Source: Sphaerospermopsis sp. SIO1G1
GTDB taxonomy: Bacteria; Cyanobacteriota; Cyanobacteriia; Cyanobacteriales; Nostocaceae
Assembly: GCA_010672785.1 (NCBI GenBank)
Contig: JAAHFX010000009.1
Span: 338,516-402,515, forward strand
Length of the DNA stretch: 64,000 bases
Direction: 5' to 3'
Below the pieces are notes generated by a model that saw only the letters and a list, made by a program, of their open reading frames with translations, was not told the origin of the DNA and did no database searches. Every line of letters begins with the position of its first letter. Positions within the stretch are counted from its first letter, which is position 1. Both the position numbers and the translations under genes were made by a program. Shown here one piece after another: positions 1 to 8,567 of the stretch.

Positions 1-2
1 AA

Positions 3-359
3 AAAATTCCCCTAGTAATCATGTCAGGACGTAAGGAGGAAGTCACAGAGAAAATTCCTGAACCATTTGAGTATTTTGAATTTCTAAATAAGCCTTTTGA
101 TCAACGTCAATTAGTAACTGCTATCAAATCATCAATGGCAAAAGCGGCTAAAAAAGGTCGCCAAGAAACCAGTAAACAACCAGCCGCAACAGGAAAAACA
201 GAAGTAGTTGCAACTCCAACACCACCGCTGACAGAAGACACTTCTAACATAGAAATTCAAGCTTTAAATGCCAAAATTGTGAAAATGCAAGCTGAAATTG
301 ATGGGTTAAAGAAACAGCTTGCTCAGGTGGTTACATTTATCAAACAAAAAATCAAGTAG
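3..359 (+). CDS. Response regulator receiver protein, 3' part only
   Basis: The reading frame is open from the window edge, so the gene starts upstream and the ATG at 21 is internal. The visible part fits the end of a CheY-like receiver domain: a strand ending in VIMSG, with the conserved Ser/Thr position, then an FLNKPF segment carrying the conserved switch lysine, then the last helix. After that come a Lys/Ala/Pro/Thr-rich linker and a roughly 35-residue C-terminal stretch with heptad-like spacing of Ile/Leu, probably a coiled coil. The phosphoacceptor aspartate lies outside the window. There is no DNA-binding output domain after the receiver, so it may act by protein contact. It converges on ndhB, with a strong hairpin between them. 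Receiver assignment is good; the specific role is unknown. Confidence 0.75.
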   Translation, partial: KIPLVIMSGRKEEVTEKIPEPFEYFEFLNKPFDQRQLVTAIKSSMAKAAKKGRQETSKQPAATGKTEVVATPTPPLTEDTSNIEIQALNAKIVKMQAEIDGLKKQLAQVVTFIKQKIK

Positions 360-400
360 TAGACTACAAATCTTTTCCCTATTCCCTGTAAATCGAAGAT

Positions 401-435
401 TAATAGGTAATTGAAAAAAGATCAATTACCTATTA
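401..435. terminator. Bidirectional terminator hairpin
   Basis: A perfect 14-bp inverted repeat (TAATAGGTAATTGA and its complement, loop of 7 nt) lies in the 88-bp gap between the convergent response-regulator gene and ndhB. Neither side has a long U-tract, so it may work as a transcript-end stabiliser as much as an intrinsic terminator. Confidence 0.75.
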
Positions 436-447
436 GCAAAGAGTAAC

Positions 448-2013
448 TTACAATTTTTCCACTGGTTCAGGAATCACTAAACTAGCTTGTTGTGTATTGG
501 TTACTTTTGCTGATTGTAAGATAGGAGTATTAGCTACTGAATTGTTAGCTAAAGTAAATAAGGGGTTAGACAGAATACCCGCGATGGAAGTAGCAATCAA
601 AGTTACTATCAAACCAACTTGTAAAGGTCTGAAACCTGGCAAATTCCAACTAATCTCAGGATAATTTTTCACTACATCAGACATTTCTTGAGGTTCTTTA
701 ACCACCATCATCTTCACTACACGGATATAGTAGTAAATAGAAACAACGCTAGTTACCAAACCTAGCAAAACTAACCAGTAAAGACCAGCTTGCCAACCTG
801 CCCAGAACAGATAAATCTTCCCAAAAAATCCAGCTAAAGGAGGTATACCACCTAAGGATAAGAGAGAAATACTTAAACCGAGAGTGAGTAGTGGATCTTT
901 TTGGTATAATCCTGAATATTCAGTAATTTGGTCTGTACCTGTGCGTAGAGAAAAGAGAATTATGCAGGTAAAGCCGCACAGATTCATAAACAAGTAAACT
1001 AGCAAGTAAAAAATCATGCTAGAGTAACCTGCATCTGTGCCAGCAATTAAGCCAATCATCACAAAACCAGCTTGGGCAATAGATGAATAGGCCAACATCC
1101 GCTTCATACTGGTTTGGGCCAGAGCCACAACGTTACCCAAAATCATACTCAGGACGGCAAGAGCAGTAAACACAAATCTCCATTCGTCAGCAACAATGGG
1201 GAAAACCACTGTGAGTAAGCGGATAGCGAGGGCAAAACCAGCAGCTTTAGAACCAACAGACAAAAAGGCAATTACTGGGGTAGGAGCGCCTTCATAAACA
1301 TCTGGTGTCCATTGGTGGAAAGGCGCAGCAGAGATTTTAAAGCCAATGCCAGCAATAACAAATACCAGGGCAATAACTAGACCTAGAGATTGACCAACAT
1401 TAGCACTAGCAATACCTTGAGCGATCGCACTCAGTTCTGTTTGTCCACCAGATAAACCATAGAGCAGTGAAACACCATATAAAAATACGGCCGTACTAGA
1501 AGCACCAATCAACAGATATTTCAACGCTGCTTCATTAGAACGGGGATCACGCTTGGTATAACCAGTCAACAAATAAGAGGAAATACTCAAGGTTTCTAGG
1601 GAGATGAAAATCATCACCAACTCACTTGCACCGGAGACAAACATACCTCCCAAGGTAGCTGTGAGTAAAATGGCGATAAACTCTGCCAAAGCAGTACCAC
1701 TTTGTTCCACATAGCGGATAGACATCAAAATCGTCATCACCGCAGACAGAGCGATAATAGCGCGAAAGACAATACTGAGGTCATCAGCATTAAAACCACC
1801 AGTAAAGCCGATAGGATTGATAGAATCCCATTGAAAATAGAGGGCAGCAATCGCAGTTAATAAGCCAGCGATCGCAACATATCCAATCCAACGTGAAGAT
1901 GTCCGCCCCAAAATCAAATCAACAATCAAAACCCCCAAGAGAGTGATAATGATTATTCCCTCTGGCAAAATCGTTCCAGCATTTAACTGGGATGCAATAT
2001 TAGCAAGATCCAT
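448..2013 (-). CDS. ndhB: NAD(P)H-quinone oxidoreductase subunit 2 (NdhB)
   Basis: NdhB is a membrane-arm, proton-pumping subunit of the cyanobacterial NDH-1 complex, used in respiration, cyclic electron flow and CO2 uptake. The protein is about 521 residues and almost entirely hydrophobic, with about 14 predicted membrane segments. Family signatures include the N-terminus LNAGTILPEG, the block KISAAPFHQWTPDVYEGAPT and the later QTSMKRMLAYSSIAQAG. The ATG at 2013 is chosen because it gives the usual cyanobacterial start MDLANIASQLNAG; extension to a TTG at 2034 would add seven residues not typical of the family. There is no clear Shine-Dalgarno. It is monocistronic here: the upstream gap of about 270 bp separates it from the RNA-binding protein gene on the same strand. 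Confidence 0.97.
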   Translation of the reverse strand: MDLANIASQLNAGTILPEGIIIITLLGVLIVDLILGRTSSRWIGYVAIAGLLTAIAALYFQWDSINPIGFTGGFNADDLSIVFRAIIALSAVMTILMSIRYVEQSGTALAEFIAILLTATLGGMFVSGASELVMIFISLETLSISSYLLTGYTKRDPRSNEAALKYLLIGASSTAVFLYGVSLLYGLSGGQTELSAIAQGIASANVGQSLGLVIALVFVIAGIGFKISAAPFHQWTPDVYEGAPTPVIAFLSVGSKAAGFALAIRLLTVVFPIVADEWRFVFTALAVLSMILGNVVALAQTSMKRMLAYSSIAQAGFVMIGLIAGTDAGYSSMIFYLLVYLFMNLCGFTCIILFSLRTGTDQITEYSGLYQKDPLLTLGLSISLLSLGGIPPLAGFFGKIYLFWAGWQAGLYWLVLLGLVTSVVSIYYYIRVVKMMVVKEPQEMSDVVKNYPEISWNLPGFRPLQVGLIVTLIATSIAGILSNPLFTLANNSVANTPILQSAKVTNTQQASLVIPEPVEKL

Positions 2014-2284
2014 GATATGTATAGGTTTTGGCAATTAGAGATTAAGGCTAACTGAGTTAATTCTATCTATAGTTGATTGCTTGCACAAATCATAGGATTT
2101 AGAGGAAATTCGAGTAACTACTCAGAGTATCCTCAATTCTCAGACAAACAAACAGTCCAGTAGATTACTGAACTGCTATCCCTGAGATAATTTTACCTAA
2201 GCGAAAAAGCAAAAGTTAGCTAATAGCAATCTTCACCATTGGGTGCAAGAATACTCAGATGCTTTAATTTCGTGATTGCCGTTT

Positions 2285-2314
2285 GACAAAATACCCCGTT
2301 TTCTCAACAGGGTA
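2285..2314 (-). terminator. Intrinsic terminator of the RRM gene
   Basis: On the minus strand a 9-bp stem (TACCCTGTT pairing with AACGGGGTA, one G-U pair, 5-nt loop) is followed by TTTTGTC. It begins 15 bases past the stop codon of the RNA-binding protein gene and fits a rho-independent terminator. Confidence 0.75.
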
Positions 2315-2328
2315 ATATACCAAAGCAG

Positions 2329-2598
2329 TTACCAAGACTGTTTTTGTCTTTTGTCCTCCCGAGGTCTAGCTTTATTTACTTTCATGGTACGTCCCATCCA
2401 TTCAGCCCCATCTAAAGCTTCAATAGCAGCCTGCTCTTCAGCCTCTGATTCCATTTCTACAAAGCCAAAGCCTCGTAGACGGCCGGTTTCCCTGTCTGTG
2501 GGCAGTTGAACTCGTTTGACAGTACCGTAGTCAGCAAATGTTTGATTCAGGTCTTCTTCTGTGACCTTGTAGGATAAGTTACCTACGTAAATTGACAT
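2329..2598 (-). CDS. RRM-type RNA-binding protein (cyanobacterial Rbp family)
   Basis: A small 89-residue protein with one RNA-recognition motif. RNP2 is IYVGNL at residues 3-8 and RNP1 is RGFGFVEM near residue 44, both with the aromatic residues that stack on RNA bases. The C-terminus is a short basic tail rich in Arg, Lys and Gln. Cyanobacterial Rbp proteins of this size are typically cold- or stress-induced RNA chaperones, and some help place mRNAs near the thylakoid. The ATG at 2598 gives the family N-terminus MSIYVGNLSY; a longer start at 2610 would add four non-conserved residues. The gene is monocistronic, with a clear terminator downstream and a long non-coding region upstream, as is usual for cold-regulated rbp genes. 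Which Rbp paralogue it is cannot be decided here. Confidence 0.93.
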   Translation of the reverse strand: MSIYVGNLSYKVTEEDLNQTFADYGTVKRVQLPTDRETGRLRGFGFVEMESEAEEQAAIEALDGAEWMGRTMKVNKARPREDKRQKQSW

Positions 2599-3418
2599 GA
2601 AAATCTCCAAAATCCATTGATGCAGAGACGTTGATCCGTCGAGCAGCTTGAAATTATTACTAACAACAAGAACTTAATCGTCGAACTTAACTTCTCAAAT
2701 TTTTTCCTATGCTAACATAACTGCCAGAAGGCCATAGGCAAATTTAGCCTTTATGTTCTGATTTTTTTGCTTTTATCAAATTTTTGGTTAGGGACTGCCA
2801 ATCAATAAATTAACCCAATCTCTGTCACCAAAACGATTGTTCCTCCCCTTGCTCCCTGCCCCCTGCTACTTTGCTGTCTCAACGAGAGTATATTTTTTTA
2901 TTTGGAAATCCCTTATATCTCCCAATTTTATTAATACTTGGAGCAATGGATATCAACAGCAGAATTCTTTGCTAGATCATTCATCGCCAGTTAAGGGCCA
3001 AATAGGTTAAAAGATGGAATTGACAAACGATCAATTGAGTAAGTGGAAGGAGAAAGACCAAAATATGTAACGAAAAGTAAATAAGGCTCAAACCCTCTTA
3101 TCCCTTCCTCTCTAGCTGATCCCAACAACAATTTTTAACGTTAATCTACTTAACAGGCTACGGCTTTCCTAATTTTTCCCAGCAAGACTTGACATCAAGT
3201 TGAAGTCAAAAGAAGCATGGATAAAGAGAGAAGACTGAGATAGAGTTTCTACTCCACTGCTCCCTTTCCCTCTACCTCTTTGGTAAATTGTCTCCTTGAG
3301 GAAACTTTGTGTCAGGATCAAATCACTGCCAAAATGTGATATTTAATCTTGACATTTTGCCAAAATTACCCCAACTTGACTGTTTAGCTTCACAGCTATT
3401 ATTTTTTCTAAAATTTCC
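2599..3418. other. 820-bp intergenic region between divergent rbp and topA
   Basis: This gap should hold the rbp promoter and leader (minus strand, near 2599-2780) and the topA promoter (plus strand, near 3200-3418). A family A element occupies 2788-2915. I see no convincing gene, tRNA or strong hairpin in 2916-3418, and no Shine-Dalgarno directly before topA. Confidence 0.6.
2788..2915. mobile_element. Family A MITE-like element, copy 1
   Basis: A 128-bp element bounded by imperfect inverted ends (TTAGGGACTGCCAA on the left; the right end read inward is TAAGGGATTTCCAA). A second copy with the same ends and interior (ATTAACCCAATCT, a C/T-rich core with CCCTGC units, GTCTCAACGA) lies at 8279-8400. 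It has no coding capacity. Confidence 0.7.
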
Positions 3419-6067
3419 ATGTCAACTATCGTCATTGTTGAATCTCCAACTAAAGCCCGTACTATTCGCAACTACCTACCAAAAGACTATCGGGTAGAGG
3501 CATCAATGGGTCATGTGCGTGACTTACCCCAATCAGCTAGTGAAATTCCCGCTGCTGTTAAAGGGGAAAAATGGGCCCAGCTAGGGGTAAATGTAGAAGC
3601 CGATTTTGAACCGGTATATGTTGTACCCAAGGATAAAAAGAAAATTGTCACCCAACTTAAAGATGCACTAAAAAATGCTGATGAATTAATATTGGCAACT
3701 GATGAAGACAGAGAAGGAGAAAGTATCAGTTGGCACTTATATCAATTATTGAAACCTAAAGTACCAACAAAGCGGATGGTGTTTCATGAAATTACCCAAG
3801 AAGCAATCAAAAAGGCTCTGGGTAACTGTCGCACCATTGATGAAAAACTGGTACGCGCCCAAGAAACTCGACGCATTTTAGACCGTCTAGTTGGGTATAC
3901 TCTATCACCCCTTCTGTGGAAGAAAATTGCTTGGGGATTGTCTGCTGGACGTGTTCAGTCTGTAGCAGTGAGGTTATTAGTAAATAAGGAGCGCCAACGC
4001 CGAGCTTTCCGAGAAGGTACATACTGGGATTTAAAAGCTCATTTGTTGCAAGAAAAAAGCCCTTTCACAGCCCAGTTAATCACCCTAGCAGGGACAAAAA
4101 TTGCCACAGGTAGTGATTTTGACCCCGCCACAGGACAAATAGCTGCTGGGCGTAATGTCATGCTATTGAATGAGGAGCAAGCTTTAGCACTTAAGGAGCG
4201 TATTACCGAAAAAACCTGGACTGTAACAGATATAGAAGAGCGTTCAGTCACGCGCAAACCTGCTCCACCATTTACGACCTCTACATTACAACAAGAGTCT
4301 AACCGTAAATTAAGAATATCTGCACGGGACACAATGAGAACGGCTCAGAGTTTATATGAGCAAGGTTATATCACCTATATGCGGACAGACTCTGTACATT
4401 TATCAGATCAAGCTATCACTGCGGCCCGTAGTTGTGTAGAACAGAAATATGGTAAAGAATATCTCAGTCCTCAACCCCGACAATACACCACTAAATCTAA
4501 AGGCGCTCAGGAAGCACACGAAGCAATTCGCCCTGCTGGTAGCACTTTTCGTACTCCCCAGGAAACAGGCTTAAGTGGTCGGGAATTTGCGGTTTATGAT
4601 TTAATTTGGAAACGGACAGTTGCCTGCCAAATGGCTGACTCTCGTCAAACTCAAATTGCGGTTCAGCTACAAGTAGAAGATGCAGGTTTTCGCTCCTCTG
4701 GTAAGCGGATTGATTTTCCAGGTTATCTGCGTGCGTACGTTGAAGGTTCAGATGACCCAGAAGCCGCATTAGAAGACCAAGAAATAATTTTACCAGCTTT
4801 AACAGTGGGAGATCATCCTAACTGTACAGAAATAGAAGCAGTGGGACATGAAACCCAACCTCCAGCTAGATATACAGAAGCTAGTTTAGTCAAAACCCTA
4901 GAAAGTGAAGGTATTGGTCGTCCCAGTACCTATGCCAGTATTATTGGCACAATCATTGACAAAGGTTATGCCCAATTAGTCAAAAATGCTTTAATTCCTA
5001 CTTTCACAGCTTTTGCTGTCACTGATCTCCTAGAAAAACATTTTCCTGATATTGTTGACCCTAGCTTTACCTCAAAAATGGAGCAAACTTTAGATGAAAT
5101 TGCTACAGGTGAAGCTAGATGGTTGCCCTATTTACAAAAGTTTTATTTGGGAGACAAGGGTTTAGACACTTTAGTTAAAGAACAGGAAAGTAAAATTGAT
5201 GGCACTAAAGCTAGAACAGTAGAACTAGAAAATTTAGATGCCAAAGTCCGTATTGGTAAATATGGGCCTTTTATTGAAATGGAGAATGGTGAAGAAGTAG
5301 TCACCGCCTCTATTCCCAAAGACCTGACACCTGCTGACCTTGACCCCAAACAGGTAGAATTTTTATTAAGACAAAAAACCGCTGGTCCAGATCAAGTCGG
5401 GCGGCATCCAGAAACTGGTGAACCTATTTATGTGAAAATAGGTACTTATGGTCCCTATGTACAATTAGGCGACAAAAGCGATGAAAATCCCAAACCTAAG
5501 CAAGCTTCCCTCCCCAAAGGGATAACACCAGAAAATGTAACTTTAGATATGGCAGTGGGACTTTTATCTTTACCACGTACCTTGGGTGAACATCCAGAAA
5601 CAGGAGCAAAAATTAAAGCCAGTTTAGGTCGGTTTGGTCCCTATGTAGTTCATGACCAAGGGAAAGATGGCAAAGATTACCGTTCTTTAAAAGCTACTGA
5701 TGATGTATTGACAATTTCCTTAGAACGTGCATTGGAATTATTAGCCCAACCCAAAAAAAGTCGGGGTAGTAGCAGTAAATCCAAAGCAGCTTTACGGGAA
5801 TTAGGTAATCATCCAGATGATGATGAGCCTATTAATGTTTATGATGGTCCCTATGGTCCTTATATTAAACACAAAAAGACAAATGTTGGTCTACCTGAAG
5901 GACAAACAGTAGAAACAATTACTTTGTCTATGGCGTTAGAACTCTTGGAAGCTAAAGCATCTACAAAGTCTACACGCAAAACGACTAAATCAAAAACTAC
6001 TAAAACTAAGTCCACAACTACTAAATCATCAAGTAGTAGAGGGAAAAAGAAAGCAGAATCAAATTAA
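3419..6067 (+). CDS. topA: DNA topoisomerase I (type IA)
   Basis: Relaxes negative supercoils by single-strand passage. The 882-residue protein begins with a TOPRIM domain (IVESPTKARTI at residues 5-15; DEDREGE near residue 100), followed by the type IA core. The active-site tyrosine is Tyr320 in the block YITYMRTDS, next to the expected RTDS motif; GIGRPSTYASII follows near residue 500. The C-terminal third has repeated units with G-x-F/Y-GPYV cores and LGxHPETG segments, replacing the zinc-finger region of the E. coli enzyme, and it ends in a roughly 35-residue Lys/Thr/Ser tail that should bind DNA non-specifically. Length and tail are usual for cyanobacterial TopA. It is monocistronic, followed by about 400 bp of structured non-coding DNA. 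Confidence 0.97.
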   Translation: MSTIVIVESPTKARTIRNYLPKDYRVEASMGHVRDLPQSASEIPAAVKGEKWAQLGVNVEADFEPVYVVPKDKKKIVTQLKDALKNADELILATDEDREGESISWHLYQLLKPKVPTKRMVFHEITQEAIKKALGNCRTIDEKLVRAQETRRILDRLVGYTLSPLLWKKIAWGLSAGRVQSVAVRLLVNKERQRRAFREGTYWDLKAHLLQEKSPFTAQLITLAGTKIATGSDFDPATGQIAAGRNVMLLNEEQALALKERITEKTWTVTDIEERSVTRKPAPPFTTSTLQQESNRKLRISARDTMRTAQSLYEQGYITYMRTDSVHLSDQAITAARSCVEQKYGKEYLSPQPRQYTTKSKGAQEAHEAIRPAGSTFRTPQETGLSGREFAVYDLIWKRTVACQMADSRQTQIAVQLQVEDAGFRSSGKRIDFPGYLRAYVEGSDDPEAALEDQEIILPALTVGDHPNCTEIEAVGHETQPPARYTEASLVKTLESEGIGRPSTYASIIGTIIDKGYAQLVKNALIPTFTAFAVTDLLEKHFPDIVDPSFTSKMEQTLDEIATGEARWLPYLQKFYLGDKGLDTLVKEQESKIDGTKARTVELENLDAKVRIGKYGPFIEMENGEEVVTASIPKDLTPADLDPKQVEFLLRQKTAGPDQVGRHPETGEPIYVKIGTYGPYVQLGDKSDENPKPKQASLPKGITPENVTLDMAVGLLSLPRTLGEHPETGAKIKASLGRFGPYVVHDQGKDGKDYRSLKATDDVLTISLERALELLAQPKKSRGSSSKSKAALRELGNHPDDDEPINVYDGPYGPYIKHKKTNVGLPEGQTVETITLSMALELLEAKASTKSTRKTTKSKTTKTKSTTTKSSSSRGKKKAESN

Positions 6068-6125
6068 AGTCAAGGGAGATGGGAAATTACAAAATTTTAC
6101 TTCTTGCCAAAAAGCTTGGTTTAAA

Positions 6126-6184
6126 GCCCTGTCACTGTCAGCCGACCAGCAGATTTCTGATAGAATAGTGCAAACAGGCAGGGC
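6126..6184 (+). other. Stem-bounded segment downstream of topA
   Basis: GCCCTG at 6126-6131 is complementary to CAGGGC at 6179-6184 and would close a loop of about 47 nt with weaker internal pairing. It could belong to the topA 3' end or to a small RNA. The fold was judged by eye only. Confidence 0.3.
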
Positions 6185-6325
6185 ATTATTTATTGGGCGA
6201 GATAGTGTAACAGTATGAAACCGCAACTGTTGCTTAAACTCAGAATCTCTGCACCTTTAAGATCAGGAGTATATCAACACCTACCCTTTGCCTAATCCTT
6301 GTGATAATCTAATAAGTAAGGAAGG

Positions 6326-6439
6326 ACACAAAACCAAATTTTGTGTTGGTTTATGTCTGGAAAAACAGGAATCTATCAACCTAGTTAGAAACTCAAAATC
6401 TAAAATCTCATGACCTAGATAGTTTCTATTATCCTGTTT
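6326..6439 (+). promoter_or_regulatory. Structured leader with mutually exclusive hairpins
   Basis: Two overlapping hairpins compete: ACACAAAA (6326-6333) pairs with 6339-6346, whereas AAACCAA (6331-6337) pairs with 6346-6352. Downstream, an 8-bp helix (AAACAGGA at 6363-6370 with 6432-6439) encloses a second 8-bp helix (TAGAAACT at 6386-6393 with 6421-6428). The block ends 38 bases before the start of a 45-codon ORF. This is the layout of a folded 5' leader, attenuator or small RNA. No known riboswitch class was recognised, and the pairing was found by eye without energy calculation. Confidence 0.45.
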
Positions 6440-6477
6440 GTTGATATTGAGGTAGTATCTCAGGAGCGTTCAGTTCA

Positions 6478-6615
6478 ATGGACTATATAGATAAGGTACT
6501 GGAAAAGCTGAAAGAATTAGCACGGAAGCTAGTCGAAGCATTGCTGGGACCAGAAGCTGAACCGGAACCGGAACTGATTCCGATTCCCGTGAATGACCGT
6601 TCCCGTCGTCGCTAA
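6478..6615 (+). CDS. Small 45-residue protein upstream of aroQ
   Basis: An ORF beginning MDYIDKVLEKLKELARKL, with an AGGAG ribosome-binding site at 6462-6466, 11 bases before the ATG. The first 23 residues form an ideal amphipathic helix (Leu/Ile/Val every three to four positions between Lys and Glu). A Pro/Glu-rich hinge (PEAEPEPEL) follows, then a basic tail ending RSRRR. The stop codon lies 30 bases before the aroQ start, and aroQ has its own ribosome-binding site, so the two are probably co-transcribed. I do not recognise a characterised family. The composition suggests a helix that binds a membrane surface or a partner, with a nucleic-acid- or acidic-partner-binding tail; that is inference. 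The biased, non-random protein makes a chance ORF unlikely. Confidence 0.65.
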   Translation: MDYIDKVLEKLKELARKLVEALLGPEAEPEPELIPIPVNDRSRRR

Positions 6616-6645
6616 TAAGCTCGAGGTATAAGGAGATAATCTATC

Positions 6646-7098
6646 TTGTTACCTTTAAGTGTTTTGGTACTGCACGGGCCAAATCTAAACTTGCTAGGAC
6701 AGCGCGAGCCAGGTATTTATGGTTCTTCGACCTTAGAGGAAATTAACCGCCTTTTAAAGGCAGAATCACTCAAGTTAGAGGCGAAAGTTACGTCCTTGCA
6801 GTCAAACCATGAGGGAGTTTTATTAGATGCAATTCACGGGTCTTTAGGTCAACACCAAGGAATTATCATCAATGCAGGGGCATATACCCACACCAGTGTA
6901 GCTCTCAGGGATGGAATTGCGGCGGTAAGTTTACCTACTGTAGAGGTTCATTTAAGCAACATTTACCGCAGAGAAAATTTTCGCCATCATTCCTATATAG
7001 CTCCAGTGGTAGTTGGTCAGATTAGTGGCTTTGGTGTTCAAAGTTATGTGTTAGGTTTACAAGCACTAGTACATCATCTGCGAAAAGATGAAGTTTAA
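6646..7098 (+). CDS. aroQ: 3-dehydroquinate dehydratase, type II
   Basis: Catalyses the third step of the shikimate pathway, dehydration of 3-dehydroquinate, toward aromatic amino acids, quinones and folate. The 150-residue length is standard for the small dodecameric type II enzyme. Signatures: VLHGPNLNLLGQREPGIYG near the N-terminus, including the catalytic Tyr; SNHEG; IINAGAYTHTSVALRD with the substrate-binding Asn; and VEVHLSNIYRRENFRHHS with the catalytic His. The start is a TTG at 6646, chosen because AAGGAGAT lies at 6630-6637, eight bases upstream, and because the protein then begins directly at the first beta strand. It sits between a 45-residue small ORF and the ADP-ribosylglycohydrolase-fold gene, all on the plus strand with short gaps. 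Confidence 0.97.
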   Translation: MLPLSVLVLHGPNLNLLGQREPGIYGSSTLEEINRLLKAESLKLEAKVTSLQSNHEGVLLDAIHGSLGQHQGIIINAGAYTHTSVALRDGIAAVSLPTVEVHLSNIYRRENFRHHSYIAPVVVGQISGFGVQSYVLGLQALVHHLRKDEV

Positions 7099-7166
7099 CA
7101 GATCCAAATATTTTGGCTTTTGGAGTAAACTCTAAACAAAACTCTCACCATCCAAACCAAAATTAT

Positions 7167-8096
7167 ATGTATTATTCTCTCGTAAATCGGGTTAGAGGTG
7201 CTTTCCTGGGATTATTGCTGGGAGAAATTCTAGCTGATCCAAACTCACGCAATTTATCAGCAATTGCCGTTTTGGGTAGTGAAAGTCTAATCAGGTTAGG
7301 GAGATTAGACATAGATGATTGGCTTCACTTTTACCAGAAACAGTCCTTTAACTCAGAAACGGGCGATATACCCAGAGTCAAAATCGTTCTAGCCACCCTA
7401 CCACTAGCGGTTTTTTTTCATGAGAATACTGATAAACTAAAAAACAATTTGATCAAAGTATTACAAATTTGGGATACTGAGCTAGTTGTTAGAGATGTAG
7501 CCTTGATATTTGCATATGTGATCTCTATATCTTTAACAAAAACACTAAACCCTTCCACGCTCATATCTCAAATTATTTCTTTGCTTGGGGAGACAACAAC
7601 TGAGATACCACAAAAACTATTTAAAGTCCAAGTTCTATTGGAGAATGGAACGGGATTAAAACAAGTACAAACAGAATTTTCGCGGCCAGAATTAGGCAAT
7701 TACATAGCATTAGCTTTATACTGTTTTTTCAGTAATCAAGAAGATTTCCATCTAGCATTGTTAAGGTCTCAGGGGAATTTTGGGCAACACAGTTCTAGGT
7801 ATTTAGATCCACAGATGGTGGGGATATTAACTGGAGTATTATCTGGGGCGTATAACGGGACAACAGCTATTCCTGTAAATTGGCAAATGGTATTGTCCAA
7901 GACAGATTTACTCCTGTGGGAACAAAGCATTTTTACTCAAATCTTAAAATTAGCTAATGATCTTGTGGCGGTTTGGTCAGGTGCTTATAGTATCACCCCA
8001 CATACTCGTGAATTGTTTAAAGAAGAATGTCAAGTAAATTGGGATACAAATCCAATGTCAGTAACTGCTGCACCGAGTGTAATTCGTTCACGGTAA
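7167..8096 (+). CDS. Degenerate ADP-ribosylglycohydrolase-fold protein
   Basis: A protein of about 309 residues. Its N-terminus (NRVRGAFLGLLLGEIL) matches the opening helix of DraG-type ADP-ribosylglycohydrolases. A segment near residues 35-55 (ESLIRLGRLDIDDWLHFY) and a late one (GVLSGAYNGTTAIPVNW, near residue 235) match family helices. The metal-binding motifs of active DraG enzymes, TDDT near the N-terminus and DxDT just before the late helix, are not present at the expected places, so hydrolase activity is unlikely. It may be a binding or scaffold protein. The ATG at 7167 is preferred to a TTG at 7113 because the fold starts there. It follows aroQ by 68 bp. The fold assignment is from motif reading; the function is unknown. 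Confidence 0.6.
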   Translation: MYYSLVNRVRGAFLGLLLGEILADPNSRNLSAIAVLGSESLIRLGRLDIDDWLHFYQKQSFNSETGDIPRVKIVLATLPLAVFFHENTDKLKNNLIKVLQIWDTELVVRDVALIFAYVISISLTKTLNPSTLISQIISLLGETTTEIPQKLFKVQVLLENGTGLKQVQTEFSRPELGNYIALALYCFFSNQEDFHLALLRSQGNFGQHSSRYLDPQMVGILTGVLSGAYNGTTAIPVNWQMVLSKTDLLLWEQSIFTQILKLANDLVAVWSGAYSITPHTRELFKEECQVNWDTNPMSVTAAPSVIRSR

Positions 8097-8116
8097 CATA
8101 AATTGGGTGGGAAATT

Positions 8117-8228
8117 AAGTACCTAAGCAAAATTAATTTAACATTTTCGGAACTAACAAAAATCTCTATAGCTCTTACCTGTTCCCTGTTCCCTCTGCAA
8201 AATATAAAATTTATTTTGCACGAATACT
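8117..8228. mobile_element. Family B MITE-like element, copy 1
   Basis: About 112 bp, starting AAGTACCTAAGCAAAATTAA and ending TTTTGCACGAATACT, which are imperfect inverted ends. The core carries CCTGTTCCCTGTTCCCTC, a heptamer-like motif. Other copies lie at 17773-17889, 34690-34803 and 49811-49930, with a fragment near 22349-22420. Confidence 0.7.
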
Positions 8229-8278
8229 GATCACTTGTGGTATCACTTCACTAGCTGACATAATCTAGGGATTATGAA

Positions 8279-8400
8279 TTAGGGACTGCCAAGAAATAAA
8301 TTAACCCAATCTTTGTAAAAAAAAATGACTGTTCCTCTCCCTGCACCCTGCACCCCTACTGTCTCAACGATGGGATATTTTTTGATTTGGAAATCCCTTA
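8279..8400. mobile_element. Family A MITE-like element, copy 2
   Basis: About 122 bp with the same ends and core as 2788-2915. It lies 50 bp after a family B element. Together the two fill most of the 470-bp gap before the 7TM-HD gene; 8401-8567 shows no further feature I can support. Confidence 0.7.
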
Positions 8401-8567
8401 TTTGTAGCTGTGCTATATTGTAGTCATTTTGGGTTGTCAAAAAATCTATCCAGTCAAATCTGTTTATTTATATAAAGTAAGGTTAAGGTGAATGCAATAA
8501 TGGATGGAGAAATAGCCACGATTGTCTTGTTTTGGTTGATCAAAGTCAGAAAATACAGCTAGCGGTC

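Noticed and set aside
6126..6477. 6S RNA or another known non-coding RNA
   Set aside because: Several helices are present, but no recognised consensus of 6S RNA, SRP RNA, tmRNA or RNase P RNA could be found by eye; kept only as a structured region.
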